The notes under the pieces: generated by a model
Databases searched by the model: none
What the model saw: the letters and a program-made list of their open reading frames with translations, nothing else
Told to the model about the DNA's origin: nothing
Program-made: the position numbers and the translations under genes
Assembly: GCF_042477335.2 (NCBI RefSeq)
Contig: NC_091251.1
Coordinates: 33,062,501-33,126,500 of the forward strand
Length of the DNA: 64,000 bases
Reading direction: 5' to 3'
From: Ovis canadensis
Lineage: Eukaryota; Chordata; Mammalia; Artiodactyla; Bovidae
Part shown: positions 1 through 17,280 of the stretch, in pieces
How the letters are laid out: each line of letters opens with the position of its first letter
How positions within the stretch are numbered: position 1 is the first letter of the stretch

Positions 1-58
1 ACTCGGGTCTCCTGCACTTCAGGTGGTTCTTTACTGTCTGACCACCAGGGAAGCCCTA
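1..58 (-). mobile_element. Bov-tA type SINE, tRNA-related end only
   Basis: The stretch ends in accaccagggaagccc, the reverse complement of the tRNA-like head of Bov-tA. The body of the element lies outside the window. Confidence 0.75.
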
Positions 59-654
59 GTGTGGTATATAGGGGACCATTAACCAGCATTCAGTATGACA
101 GATGTCTGCTTCTGAGCTTCTATCTGGGAAACAAAGAGATGACATTATAAATATATAGGGTACCATATAATACACAAAAGGTATTTTCAAATTAAGGATA
201 ACTGTACTATTACCACATGAGATCGTATGTTGTTCTCCAGTATTCAGTAGGTCTGTGCTACATGCCACTGTAACTAGGCAAAATACAAAATTTATATTGT
301 GCCTCTGCCTGTCAGGACCTACACAACTGTGCAGACACGTGCCTTCAAAATTTATTACAAGTGACAACCTTCAGTTTTAATTGTGTCAATATGGCATGTA
401 AAGAAGGTTCTGTATTTCGGATAACCTGTGAAATCTAGGCCTAAAACAGAACTGCACTGGGAGAACATGAATTGTCTTTTTTGTAGAATACCATTTACCT
501 GTTAGGGAGTAAAAGCTAAGTATTTGAAAAAACAAAATATATAATCAGTACAGCTTGGGAACTCTTTTAATTTAAAATTCAGAATCCTGGAGAATAAAGA
601 ACTTATCACTGTAATTTTTTCAAATGGGTTAGTTAGCTTTTAAAATCCACCCAT

Positions 655-800
655 GGGATGTCCCTAGTGGTCCGGTGGTTAAGAATACACCATCTAATGC
701 AGGGAATGAGGGTTCAGTCCCTGGTTGGGGGAACTAAGACCCCACCTGACACAACAAAGATCCAATGCAGCCAAAGGGAGGGAAAAAAGCCTATTGAAAA
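655..800 (+). mobile_element. CHR-type tRNA-derived SINE
   Basis: It begins ggatgtccctagtggtccgg and contains ggttaagaatacacc, ggttcagtccctggttgg and gcagccaaa, followed by an A-rich tail. This is the CHR (cetartiodactyl tRNA-Glu-derived) layout. Confidence 0.75.
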
Positions 801-1672
801 ATAAGAATAATAAGATCCACCTGTCTCCCACACTTTGTACACCAGGGAGGAAATGTGTCTTGTGTTCTTCAATTAAACCATCTAGCAGCTTTAAGTTCTC
901 GTTTTTCCTTTGCCACGTCATAGCCTTTGCCAAGAGAACTAACTACTCCAACCCTCTGTCTGTCTCCATTTCTGTACAATGGAGATAAGACGCCCTGCCA
1001 CACTTGATTGAGTCCCTGAAAAACTAACGAATATCACTGTCTTCCGGCAGAGCACCTTGAGTGAGGCAAGCACATACCTTAGCTTCTTTTGACATTCACA
1101 AGGAGGATGAATGAATGGAAGAGGAACTTAAGACAAAGAGGTTAATCCACTAAGAGAATCTACAATAACTATGCAACTTGAGGCTCAAATTCAGACCTTC
1201 AAATTCTAAGACCATTGATCTTTCACTTATCTTTTTTTAAATACCATGTTTTGTACAGCCGTATTATGCATGGAATCCATGCTTTATTTATCATTATTTG
1301 GATCATTTACTCTGGTTTTCCCAGAAGGTTGGAGAATTTCTCTATGTGTTTGGACATCTAGGTTGTAAGAGGCATTTGTCAGCTAGCTATTCGTACCACC
1401 AGCTTTCCCATGTTTCCATTAAAACAGTGTTTTCTAGATGGTAAGGCACTATTAATATAAATACGAAGCATCCTTTAGTTTGATCAGTAAAAAAGTGAAG
1501 GATGAAACAGAGTTGTTCACCCTCCATCTCATCCTGTCTGCAGGGCAGCTTCACCTCCCCAGACATAGGGGCACACGGAGAAGCGGCCCTTTTCCCATGA
1601 CTCAAGTCTTAGTGTGAAGGGGCCAGAGCTTCTGTCTCCCCCTCAGTCTCCCACCAGGCTCCCTGAATGTCA

Positions 1673-4400
<2,728 letters not shown>

Positions 4401-4839
4401 CTAACCAGCTAGCAACAGGTCGCACCTAGTTATCAAACCTGTAAACAACCCAGGAGGTAACCACCACTTCAGTCCAGTTGGAATAGGGAGGGAATGTCAG
4501 ATTATCTGGACACGGGGGGCTTCTCCCCGGAGACGAAGTCACGAATAAACAAGGCTGTCTATCTGGGATGGCCGTGTGGCCTTGGGAAAATGACGACCAC
4601 AGCCCTGAGCAGGAACGGGGAGGAGGATCCAGCTGGGTCTGGAGGCCAGAAGGAGTGGACAGGTGACGACAAAGAGTCCCTCTCCTCCGGGTCTCTGCAA
4701 CCTCCGGGTCCAAGACGGCCTCTTAGAGATGAATCCTCACCGGGGCCTGAACTGGGTTCTCCTCTGGGGACCCTCGTCGGCCATTTCCAAGGTTCTGGCC
4801 ACTCCCACTCCTCCCCTCCCCCTGCTGCCCCCCTCGGTC

Positions 4840-5380
4840 GCGCCACGCGCCCCACGCTGGGCCGAGGGGCCGAGCCGGGCCCCGCCCACAGCCGCTGGCG
4901 GCTGCCGCCCCCCGCCTGCGCTCGGCGCTGCGCCCTCTGGCTCCCGCCGCCCGGGCGCGGGGGAGAGCGCGCCTACCCGCCTCGCCGCCCGCTGCGGCCT
5001 CGGTCCCGCCGGCGCCGCTCGGTGCCCGCCGGCCCCAGCTTCGCCCGCGCCCCCGGCCCAGGGAAGAAGGGCGGGGGGCCCGAGTCGGGGCGGGCCTTTC
5101 CGATTCCTCACCCAACGGGGACCTCTCTTCCCCACATCACAAACAGTTTTTTGAGTCACTTCCTGGCCGGGGGCGGAGTCAGCTGGGCCCCTCCCGGGGA
5201 TGGGCCAGCACCGAGCCCCGAAGCGCGCCCCCGCCCCCGCCAGCCGCCAGCTGCTCCCCGCCCCCGGCCCGAGCCCCGGCCGCGGCCCCGGCCCTGGCCC
5301 CAGCGGGGCCCCGCCCCCGGCCCCGCCCCGCCCCGCCCACTCGCCCGCTCTGGCTCCGAGCCTTCCGGGTCGGGTCTCCT
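4840..5380. promoter_or_regulatory. CpG island, probable KHNYN promoter (possibly shared with CBLN3)
   Basis: Very GC-rich and dense in CpG, with many GC-box-like ccgcccc strings, unlike its surroundings. It lies upstream of KHNYN coding exon 1, which has a splice acceptor in its 5' UTR, and about 0.7 kb upstream of the CBLN3 start on the other strand. A minus-strand donor-like site (GCGG|gtaggc) at about 4976 could end a noncoding KHNYN first exon. No TATA box is visible. Long open frames here come from base composition. Confidence 0.7.
5152..5163. promoter_or_regulatory. Candidate AP-1/ETS composite site
   Basis: tgagtca (5152-5158) is a perfect AP-1 consensus and is followed at once by cttcct, an ETS core on the opposite strand. 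It sits at the edge of the CpG island. Confidence 0.4.
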
Positions 5381-7314
<1,934 letters not shown>

Positions 7315-8610
7315 AGACTCACGCCTTTCAAGGATGGAAACCTAGCCCCTGACCTTTGCCCTCTGCCCTCTGCCCCAGAAGTATTGTCTTTAAGGCAGGA
7401 GAGAGATGCCCTCTGGCTGTATTTTTATTCTACTTGCTTGCATGGGACCCTGTGCCAGACATCCAAGGTGAAGATTAGAGCTCTGGTGTCTCAGGACCTG
7501 CCCTTCTTACTCCACCCCCACAATTGCCCCCCCAGCCTCCCACTGCATCTCCTGCCTGCAGTCCTCGGATCAGGGCAGGGTTTGACAGGTAGGGAGACCT
7601 GTGCTACTTTGCAGACTCTGCTCTTTCTGTCCCCCACCCCCCCAACGCTGCTTCCTGCTTGGTGCTATTTGGGAACAGGTGGTTCAGGTGAGCCTGACAG
7701 GCCCCTGCATGGGACCAGATGGACCAGCCTCAGCATACCCAGCAGGCTCCTTCCTGTGAGGAGTGCCAGCATCACAGATCTCAGCCATTGCAGTCAAAAG
7801 CTGAGCCAGCACTGTGTGGACCAGGGAAGGAGGAAGGCTCAGCCACTAGCAGAAGTGTAGGGAGGGCAGCAGAGCAGCCAAGAGCCCGTGACTGGTGCAA
7901 CAGGAAGGGGGCATGCACCCAGCCTGAACACAGTACTCATTTTTGTGTACACTGGGGCAGCCAGTGAAGGTGAACCCAGGCATCTATTTGTGGCAGATCC
8001 CAGATGGACTCTGGCCCTCATCTCTCCACCCAAGACATGGTGTGTGTATGTTTGCTTTGGCTGAGAGCAGGTATACAGAGCTTCTTTTGACAGCTAGAGA
8101 TAGAGGTAGGTCACACGCAGGCCATGGTAGGTCTGCAGGCATAGAACACATCAGTGACTGTGGCTGCCTCCTAGAACTGCTCCACCTTTATAGTCTGAAG
8201 TTCAATCACTTCATGCTCTGACCACCACCTCCTTCCTCCCAACTCTCTCATTGACCTTCACTGTACCTATTTCACACATCTCATAACCTCTCTTTTTTCT
8301 CCTGATTTACGGCATCTTATCCTCCTTCTCAGACTTCCTGTTAGCTTGGATTCCATGGTGCATCCCTTCAACCACTCTCCTGCCAGTATTATAAACTTTG
8401 TCTCACCTCTCTGTCCCATTGGCCCAGCATGGATGACTCTGTCAGTAAAGTAATTAGAGAATGATGGTCAGTGAGATGCTATAGGATCACTAAAGAGAGA
8501 AGATGGTGTTACAGCTAGGTTCAGGGATTACAGGATACAAGGAGCTATGTTGTAGAGACAATACATGTAAAATTGTATGTTAGAGTCAAATAAAAAAGGA
8601 TTTGGTAGTG
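7315..8610 (+). other. CBLN3 3' UTR and downstream
   Basis: Noncoding sequence after the CBLN3 stop. The first perfect AATAAA I found on this strand is at 8589-8594, a candidate end giving a 3' UTR of about 1.3 kb. A nearer variant signal cannot be excluded. Confidence 0.45.
8589..8594 (+). promoter_or_regulatory. Candidate poly(A) signal AATAAA for CBLN3
   Basis: Perfect hexamer in gtcaaataaaaaagg downstream of CBLN3. It may be fortuitous, because the surrounding sequence is AT-rich. Confidence 0.35.
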
Positions 8611-9724
8611 CTTGAGTTAAATAGGAAATACCAATGTGAATTTGTGGTTTTCAAAAGCAATTACTTTTTCAAACTTTATCACTAAAGTAGCATAAAACAT
8701 CAGGGAAAACTCTGATGTGCATTCTTAGCACCTGGATCTTTGCCTCAAATATTATTCACCTTTAAAGGGATTCAGGCTCCCTCAGAGAATAGTTCCATGC
8801 CATGAATGACCCTAGGCCTCAAACATATTGGTGAAGACAAAAAGCAAAGATTTTTTTTTTTTTAATGTATGGGGTAGATCTATGAAGGCAAAGGAGCAAA
8901 TTTTAATAGGCTTCTACAAATTGACCTTTGTGGCATTTGTGACAATTTGATAATCAAAAGGAAAATAATATAGTTAATCGGAACAAGGTGAAATTTTAAA
9001 ATCCACAACTCTGTTGTGATTTTCAGAAAGAAAAAAGCAACTATACAATGTGCAAAAATGTAGTTAATATACCGAGTGAAGAAGTATGACCATAATAGGA
9101 TATTTTTAGTTAATTTTGATAAGTAGAAGAGTATACATATAGCAGATATTATATTTATTCATAAGGTACATTTATTTTTCTTATCTGCAAAAGTAGGGAC
9201 GGGTGGATCAAGAGAGCTCTGAGTAATTCCAGAAAAAAATTGGAACTGTACCAAAAATGAAAGAGACTGATTGGCACCATCTGGCCATATATTACAACTA
9301 GGAAGGAAGAAATTCCAGCAGTGTGTTACACGGTGATGAATTAGTCAAACATCCAAAAGATAATTGCTCACTGCTCAAACATGATCCTTCATTTCTTGGG
9401 AAAGAAAGCCTCTATACTACCCTACTAATTATAATCAGATTACAGTAACACTAAAACCCAAAATAATACTGGCTTAAACGAAATGGTAGATTATTTCTGT
9501 CTCACATAGAAGAATCTGCAAATAAAGAGCCCAGGAGTGAATGGCAGTTTTATGAGCATCACAGCCCACTTTCCCTTCTGCTGTTCTACCACCTTTAGCA
9601 TATCACCTTCTGACCCAAGATGGCCCCTTGAGCTCCAGCCATTACATCAGCCTTACAGTCCCCAGGAAGGAGGAAGGAAGGACACACCCATTTCCTTTAA
9701 AAGAAGCTTTCTGAGAGGTGAACG
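8611..9724. other. AT-rich intergenic DNA
   Basis: No gene, recognised SINE or regulatory motif. There is a T-run at about 8850. Open frames are short. Confidence 0.5.
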
Positions 9725-9933
9725 TGAACATGAAGTCGCTCAGTCATGTCAGACTCTTTGTGACCCCATGAACTGTAGCCTACCAGGCTCTTCTGTCCAT
9801 GGGATTTTCCAGGCAATAGTACTGGAGTGGATTGCCATTTCCTTCTCCAAGGGATCTTCCCAACCCAGGGATCGAACCTGGGTCTCCCACATTGTAGACA
9901 GACGCTTTACCATCTGAGCCACCAGGGAAGTCC
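9725..9933 (-). mobile_element. Bov-tA type SINE
   Basis: Reads gctcagtcatgtcagactc at its start and gagccaccagggaagtcc at its end, the reverse complement of a full Bov-tA, including the tRNA-like head with a B-box (ggatcgaacctgg). Confidence 0.85.
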
Positions 9934-10154
9934 AACAATTCTGATTGCATCTCATTGGCTATAATTTTGTCATATGTGTCCACATTGGGTAGGGGTGGAA
10001 AGGCTAGAAAATAAGTCCTTATTCCAGGCAGCCATGTCCAGCTAAATGTCAGGAGTTATATAAGAAAGAAGGAGCAATTGGATATTGGGGAAAACAACCA
10101 TATTGGGGGAGTTTGTAAAAATGTAAATGAGCTAAGTTTATAAATGATGTCAGT

Positions 10155-10650
10155 AAAGTTATTGTGTTAGTTTTCTATTGCCCTGTAACAACTACCGCAA
10201 AGTTCATTTCTTAACACAACTTTGACTGATTTATTATCTCACAGTGTCTATAGGTCAGAAGTCCAGCAAAGCATGACTGGATTCTCTGCTCGGGGTTTCA
10301 TTAGGTCATGTAGGCAGGGCTGCCATCTTCATTGAACTGAAAGGATCCATTCCCAAGCTCATTTAGAATTCAGTTCCTCATAGTTGCAGGATTGAGTTTC
10401 CTACCCATCAATCTTTGGGCCAACAAGGTCAGGCCAAGTACTTCTCACAGTACTTCTCTGACCTACCCTTAGGTTATGTCTCTGACTTTAAAAATTCTCT
10501 AATTTTAATGGCTCATATGATTAGATTGGGCCCACACAGATAATCCAGGAAAGCTCTCTATTTTAAGACCTGTAACTTTAATTACATAGAAAATGTCCCT
10601 TTACCATTAAACGCAGGAGGTTTGGGTATGGACATCTTTGGGACATCTGC
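10155..10650 (+). repeat. Old mammalian interspersed repeat (family not named)
   Basis: The pattern tattgccctgtaacaac, ttattatctcacagtgtcta, ggtcagaagtccagc, with later Alu-like divergence absent, matches a widespread old repeat. Similar copies occur at about 15480-15815 and 42400-42960. I cannot name the family with certainty. Confidence 0.5.
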
Positions 10651-10756
10651 ATGTTATAATCATTAAACTTAAAGATGAAATAATTAAAGAGAAAGTATCC
10701 AGTTATAACACACTAATTCGTGGGAAAAGTGTGGACTTGAAAATTTCCAGTGATGT

Positions 10757-11000
10757 ATAACGTAAACACTGGCTCATATTCTCATCATCTTAGAAGGTCA
10801 AGTAGTTCCCAGGTCCCAACCAAGAATTCATAATTAATGATAATAATTAATAATTTGATTAACAATTCAAAACATCATATAACGTAAACACTGGCTCATA
10901 TTTTCATCATCTTAGAAGGTCAAGTAGTTCCCAGGTCCCAACCAAGAATTCATAATTAATGATAATAATTAATAATTTGATTAACAATTCAAAACATCAT
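10757..11000. repeat. 122-bp tandem duplication, 99% identical
   Basis: 10757-10878 and 10879-11000 are the same 122-base sequence, starting ataacgtaaacactgg and ending caaaacatcat. I found one difference: C at 10781 against T at 10903. The unit contains an AT-rich part (aatgataataattaataat). The near identity implies a recent event. Confidence 0.95.
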
Positions 11001-11023
11001 CTCACTGAGATAATATTCTTCTG

Positions 11024-11221
11024 AGTGAGTGCGTGAGTGAAGTTGCTCAGTCGTGTCCGACTCTTTGCGACCCCGTGGACTGTAACCTACCAGGCTTCTC
11101 CGTCCATGGGATTCTCCAGGAAAGAATACTGGAGTGGGTTACCATTTCCTTCTCCAGGGGATCTTCCCGACCCAGGGATCAAACCCGGGTCTCCCGTGTT
11201 GGAGGCAGACGCTTTAACCTC
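11024..11221 (-). mobile_element. Bov-tA type SINE (tRNA-like head truncated)
   Basis: Starts gttgctcagtcgtgtccgac and runs through ggatcaaacccgggtctccc to gcagacgcttta, where the final head bases are lost. It lies 24 bases after the 122-bp duplication. Confidence 0.85.
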
Positions 11222-12299
11222 GGATATCTAAATTCAATAATTGGTCTAAACTGAGATAATGTCCTTCTCTTGGGTTTACAAACCCATTTTTATAATGAGT
11301 GTAAGTGTAAAAAAGTTTATAATCCTTATAAGATATGTGTGCTTTACCGAAATGTTTGAAACATGTAGAGAAGCTGACGTATTATAATGATGATTCTACT
11401 GAAATGTGTAGGAAGATTTAAATTTGCGATCAATGTTTAGATAATTTGATGTGCAAAATGTGTAGATTTTGACTTGGTTATATAAATAGTGTTTGAATAT
11501 ATAGACGATTTTTGCATAAGTGGTTTTGTGAAGTAAATAAATTAGACAACAAATAAAGCACAGATGGTGGCTAGTGTTCCTCTCCAGACACAAAAATCTC
11601 CTAGGACTTTAAGGAACCTAAGAATAGAATCCAACTGTCCACCTTCTCTACACCCACGCCCTGGCAGCTGATTGCTACAAAGAAAAGTCCTGCTGAAGGG
11701 TATGCTGTGCTGCTAAATCCATGGTCTCTAGCTGCCCCTGGTCCTCTGTTCTCCCAGCAGTTCTTTTGTGGTTTTCTTTGCCAGCTTCTTTTCTCATCCT
11801 CCCCAGAATCCAGCTGAAGACTTCTGTTCTCTCCTTAAACCTCTTACTCCTCCAACTCTGCCCCCACCACCCGCAGCAGACTCTTCACTCTGCTTCACTG
11901 AGAAAGCAGAAACCCCAGGAGAGACCCTTCCACCAGCACATCCGGAAACTCACCGTCCTCCTCATCTCTCCTTCCTATCTGGCTCAGTAGAAGTTGTATC
12001 CTTCTCTCTGTCGAGGCAGCTATCTTCATCCACCTGTCGTGGATTCCGTTTCCTGCAAACATAGCCTTTTCTCTTCCTCTCCTCCCTCCTGTAGGTTAGA
12101 TGTCTCCCTCCCCACTCCCTCCTTCTGTTTAGCTGTTAAATAGACTCAAGTCTCTTAAATCTAAAACAGAAAGAGATGGATGTGGAAACCGTGGTAGACA
12201 TGTAGTTACCCTCAGCTTTATATGCTAGTGAGCGTCACCTCTCCTCCCCTTTACAGCCAGATACCTATGCGCCCAGGTTGCTCACGCCTTAAGTCAACT

Positions 12300-13165
12300 G
12301 TGGCCTCTGCTGCTGTATGTGAACTGCCCTCAGCTGGTCACGCAGGACTCGCGTGTCACTAATGTCACTATAGTCTGGTCCTCTGTCACTCAGGCTCTCC
12401 CTAACATTTGACCCTGTTGGCCACCTGCTCCTTCTAGACGCACTCCCTGCCCCCACTTCCCTGACTGTACACGCTCTGGGCTCTCCCTGCAGCTCTCTGC
12501 TGAGGCCTTTTTCAGGCTCCTGTACCCCGGCCCATCTCCTAAATGTCAGTTTCCCTCGAGGTTCTGTCTTAGAATTCCTTTTGTCCTGACGCACTCCTAA
12601 AAGCACGCGTCTCCGTCCATGTGCTGACAACTTCCACGTTCTTTAATCTCTGTCCATAACCTCCCTCCTAAATCTCAGGCTTGTACGTTGCCTGAAGTGA
12701 AGTGAAGTCGCTCAGTCGTGTCCGACTCTTTGCGACCCCATGGACTGTAGCCTACCAGGCTTCTCTGTCTATGGGATTTTCCAGGCAATAGTACTGGAGT
12801 GGATTGCCACGTTGCCTATCCCACCTCAAAGTAAACTTGCTAAAACTAGGCTTTCATCCCTTAATCTGTTTCCTGCTTTATTCTCTGTGTCTAAAAATAG
12901 ACCATCTCTGTTGCCCCAAGGAAACAACCAGCCACAATCCTGCCTCCCTCTCCCACGACCCCATCCAGTCACTCACATCCATCAGTTCCATCCATTGTTT
13001 CCCACCCATCCTGGCTCAAACTACCGACCCACATCGCAGATAGAGTTCTATGAAAGCATCCTAACTGGCCCCTTGGCCTTTGGTGAGTCTGTTCTTCACA
13101 CTGGGATTGCCATAGTGATCTAGTTAAAAGAGCTTCACTGCCTTAAAGCCCTTTAGGGGATTGTG
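12300..13165 (+). mobile_element. Old LINE remnant (L2-like), split by a SINE
   Basis: Pyrimidine-rich sequence with tgtgctgacaacttcc, cctaactggccccttggc and gatctagttaaaagagcttc resembles an old mammalian LINE, probably L2 class. A Bov-tA with clear target-site duplication interrupts it at 12694-12808. Confidence 0.45.
12694..12808 (-). mobile_element. Truncated Bov-tA SINE with 9-bp target-site duplication
   Basis: The body (gctcagtcgtgtccgactc to ggagtggattgcc) is flanked by exact copies of acgttgcct at 12685-12693 and 12809-12817. The tRNA-like head is missing, so the copy was truncated when it inserted. Confidence 0.88.
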
Positions 13166-15479
13166 GGGGAAGGGAGAGGGTCTAGGATTAAAACCATATT
13201 CCTTAATGAGATTTTTTTAGGTCCTTTGCAATCCAGATACTGCAATCTCCTTTTATTCATTTTACAGGAGTGTAGAAACTTACAAAATAGCACCATTTAT
13301 TAGCTGAGGGAAAATGGCACCCTTTATGTGTTGGGGGACATGTAGCTGGCGTATTAAATTAAGAATATGCAGATTATGACCTGCTAAATGAGGAGGCACA
13401 ACCACACGGGATCAGCAAGTGACTCCCTCGGTTGCCCAGCTGGGGAAGTAAAGACCTGCAGTTGTTTTGGTTGAAGGTACAGTACAATCCACAAAGGAAG
13501 TAAAATTGAAAGACTTATTACTTAGAGATCCCAGAAACCAGGAGCAGGGAAAGGGAGGCAGTGAGTAAGGAGAAGGGCAGTGCTCTGACCCAGTTCACAT
13601 GTGAACAGGCTAGCAAGAGCGTATTACGTATAAGGTGATTGGGGTGCAGGTCACTAACTTTATACAGGTTCAACTCTAAATGGTCGTTTTCAAAGGTGCC
13701 CCAGGAAAAGCAAGTGGTAATTTGGGGCAGGAATCCTAAATTCAAGTCCTTATCCAAATGTCCAAACTCTGGGTCATTATACTGTAAAATGCCTAAACAG
13801 CAACTCGAAATAGCTTTTTTCTCATTATAGCTCAGAAAGCAAGGGCATGACATTCAAGTCAACATGGATCAGGGCCAAGAGAATTGTTCTTGGACCCAAC
13901 TGAAGTAGACCAACTCTGTTTTAGTTTATAAATTGTCTTAATCTGGACCAGACTGAAGTGGAGAAATCAAACCTAGATGGAGAAATCTTAATATACATTA
14001 TACTAATGTATATTAATAGAATACATTAACAAAAGATGGAGAGGCCATAGATTAGTGGGGAGAAAGTAACTCTAGCAACAAAGTGAATATACTTGTGTGA
14101 AAACCAGTAAATACGGTGGTGAAGTGATGAGCACTGGAGCCTCTCAGTAGCTGCACATGACCTTCAGCAAATTATTCAACCTCCCCTTGCCTTTTATCTT
14201 CCTCTACAAAATAGAGGAAACATTGTATCTATCCCACAGGACTGGAAAGCACAGACCAAGCATCTAATATGTGTAAGTTACTGTTACCATAGGAACTAAG
14301 AAACAAGTCAAAACTGATCCATGTCCTAAGGATTCTTGGACAATCTTTTTAAAGTGCGTAGGATTTTTGTATTGTTTTATTGTAGCCATTTACCTGTTAT
14401 AATGCTTCTTTCTTTCAGATGTGTTCACGTCTACCCAGAAACACAAGGATATCATAAAGAGTTCCTAGGAAAACACAGAATAGCAAGGCTTAGGGGGTGC
14501 CCATCTCACCAGATAGTACTTAAAAAAAAATTTATTGGAGTTGAGTTGATTTACAATGATATGTTAGTAATTTAAGTACTTTTTAATGTGAGAGTGAGAT
14601 ACAGTATAGAATGTTCTCTGTATTTTGTTTATGTCTGGGACTGTCTGATGACTTTGTGATTTCTCTGGTTGAGACTTGGGAAACTCAGCTGCCAGTGCCC
14701 AAAATGAGAAAAGGAAACTGTGATGGAATAAAGGAGAGAAGCAGTGACTAGTGGTTTGCAGCGCCCACGGTGCTCAACTATGGAACCATCTTCTTTATTT
14801 GCCCCTCTAAAAATAGGGGGAATCTCAAATTAGATTCTTGTAAATTGTTCAACAGCGAAGAAGAGAAATCTCACCAACAGGAGGCTCATAAGCCAATGTG
14901 TGTAAAACAGGAGTATTGCCTGCAGTTCTCTTGAGTAGAAAGTAGTGATTTTGCCAAGCCCCTCCCGGATCAACTTCCTCTGAGGGGTTATGAACCTTTC
15001 ACTTACTGGCCTGTCCTAAGAGCACATGCATTATTTTCAGTGAAGGGGGTCAGGGAAGACAAGACCTCTCTGGATCATGTGCTCCTGTGCTGTGGGCTCC
15101 TATGCCGTGCCCCTTCCCTTACCACTCTGCATTGTATTTGCTTGTTGAAATGCCTCCCTCACCTGGCAGTGGGGCAGAGACCATGCCACTCCCGTTGCCT
15201 CCACCCACTCCGCACTAGGCAGGGCCTGGCACACAATAGATGCTTTATAAACACTAAGCGACCGTGCCCACGTGAGCTGGGGAGCTCTCAGGAAGGGAGG
15301 GCTCCTTCCGGCCCCTCCATCCCCCAACCAGTGCTGAGCGGACAAGTGAGAAGAGCAGTAAGAAGCAGACACCTGACGTGCGGAAGCTTGGCCAGGGTTA
15401 GGAAGGTCTCTGAGCCTGAGGGGCAATAACAGCCAGCGTTCTAGGACAGGAAGAAGAGACATGAGCTGTGTGATTGCCT
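13166..15479. other. Intergenic DNA with old repeat scraps
   Basis: A MIR-like stretch lies at about 14110-14280, and a short A-run plus tttattggagttgagttgat motif at 14519-14600 looks like the end of an artiodactyl L1-type repeat. No gene is supported. Confidence 0.45.
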
Positions 15480-15815
15480 TTGTCTGTTGTGGCTGCTATA
15501 ACAAAAACAACAGAAATTCAGTTTTCACAGCTCTGGAAGCCGGACGTTCAAGATCAAGGGGCTGGCAAATCAGGTGTCTAATAAGAGCCCACTTCCTCAC
15601 TTGCAGATGACCATCTGCTCATTGTATCCTCAAGTGGTGGAGAGAAGAGCTCCAATTTCTCTCTCTTCTTACAAGGACACTAATCTCATCTTGGGGGCTC
15701 CACTCTCATTACTTTATCTAAACCTTATTACCTCCTCAAAGCCCCACACCTTAATACCATCCCACTAAGGGTTGAGATTTCAACTTATAAATCTGAGGGG
15801 ACGCAAACATGCAGT
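15480..15815 (+). repeat. Old mammalian interspersed repeat (family not named)
   Basis: Contains ggctgctataacaaaaac, cacagctctggaagccgg and caagatcaaggggctggc, and ends gagatttcaacttataaatc. Same type as the copy at 10155-10650. Confidence 0.5.
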
Positions 15816-16083
15816 CTATCCCGGTGACGAAGGCTTACTCCATACCCCGCACCACAGGAGCCTCTTTGCATGGATTATTTCATAAGATCCTTGCACCATC
15901 TGAAATTTAGGAATTGTTAGCCTGCCCTAGACAGATGGGGAGACCAAGACTTCAGGAGAGGACCACACAGGTGGCAGCCATGGAGTCAGCATTCAGACCT
16001 AGTTCTATTGTGTTTCCGACACAACCAAGTTGTTTCAGCATGGATGCCATTCTTACACCAGCCTTCATTCATCTTCATTCCCA

Positions 16084-16269
16084 CCTGCTCAGTTGTGTCC
16101 GACTCTTGGTGACCCCATGGACTGTAGCCTGCTAGGCTCCTCTGTCCGTGGAATTTTCCAGGCAAGAACACTGGAGTGGGCTGCCATTTCCTTCTCCAGG
16201 GGATCTTCTCCACCCAGGTCTCCTGCATTGCAAGTGGATTCTTTACCATCTGAGCCACCAGAAAGCCCA
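16084..16269 (-). mobile_element. Bov-tA type SINE
   Basis: ctcagttgtgtccgactc at the left and gagccaccagaaagccc at the right show a Bov-tA in minus orientation. It lies just beyond the NYNRIN poly(A) signal. Confidence 0.83.
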
Positions 16270-16331
16270 TAATTGAGTCTAAAGTTAAAACAAACTAACA
16301 AAAACTTGAACATTAGCTCCATTTTGATCCA

Positions 16332-16337
16332 TTTATT
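16332..16337 (-). promoter_or_regulatory. NYNRIN: Poly(A) signal AATAAA, probably NYNRIN
   Basis: tttatt on the plus strand. Its distance from the stop (1.8 kb) suits a long 3' UTR, and I saw no nearer perfect hexamer. Confidence 0.55.
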
Positions 16338-16689
16338 GACAAATCAAATGGAAAAAAAAAAGGTCACAAACAGGTATAGTATTATAAATGTGGTTAACGG
16401 GGGAAGGGGTACAGCACTGGGGAGGGAGAACAAGGTCGAGCAGACCATCAGAGGGAGGACGAGGAAGGGAAGAGGAGGGGGACATGCAGCGGGAGGAGGG
16501 GGAAGGAGGTATTTGCTAAAAAACCCACGGCTCACCTCTCAGTGTCTCAGCTGTCACCCAATCGTTCTTTCCTGGACAGAATTAACCGCTAGAAATGGTT
16601 TAAGGGCAACACCTAAGTAGTTTGTCTACAAGATTTGGGAGATGGGGAGTTGGATGGAAGATGGGTACAGGATTTTAAGAGCTGCTCTC

Positions 16690-16870
16690 ACTTGAACCCC
16701 CATCTACGGTGACCGGAGAACTAAGAAGCTTAATCCTGGTCCCAGCTCAGCCACCAACTCCGTGTGACTTTGGGCAAGTCACTTCCCCTTTCTGGGCCTC
16801 TTCCTTTGGCTGTAAAACAAGCAAATTGGACTTGATGGCACGTTCTACTCTGGCTCTAGCGATATCAAGT
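16690..16870 (+). mobile_element. MIR SINE remnant
   Basis: The central MIR core (gtgactttgggcaagtcact, then cctctt and ctgtaaaac) is well preserved. It lies within the NYNRIN 3' UTR in antisense orientation. Confidence 0.7.
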
Positions 16871-17280
16871 GTTTTGGCAACATGAGCTAGACAAGGAGAC
16901 CGGCTCAGCTTTGGAGAAGTTAAACAACATAGAGGCTCAGCCAGAGTGACACAGTGCTGGCCTCCACCTCGAACCCTCTCTGTTGGCGGCAGCAGCAATT
17001 CAGAGGGTGAGTGAAAGCACACACCTGCGGGCAACGCACTGACTGATCTTTGCAGAGTGGCTGGGGGGTGCCAGGGGAGGGCCAGGATTGTCTCTACACA
17101 GAAGGCAAATCGAGGGGACTGGGGCGGGATGGGAGAACCCAGACCAAGCAGCCACACTCTGTAGGGTCTGGGGATGCAGCGCACAGGGGCGGTGGGAGGA
17201 GGAGGCTGTGGGTTTCGGGGTGGGGCTGGAGTGAAGAGCCACGCCAGCACCACGCTGTGCCAGACTGCTCATTTCAGTGA

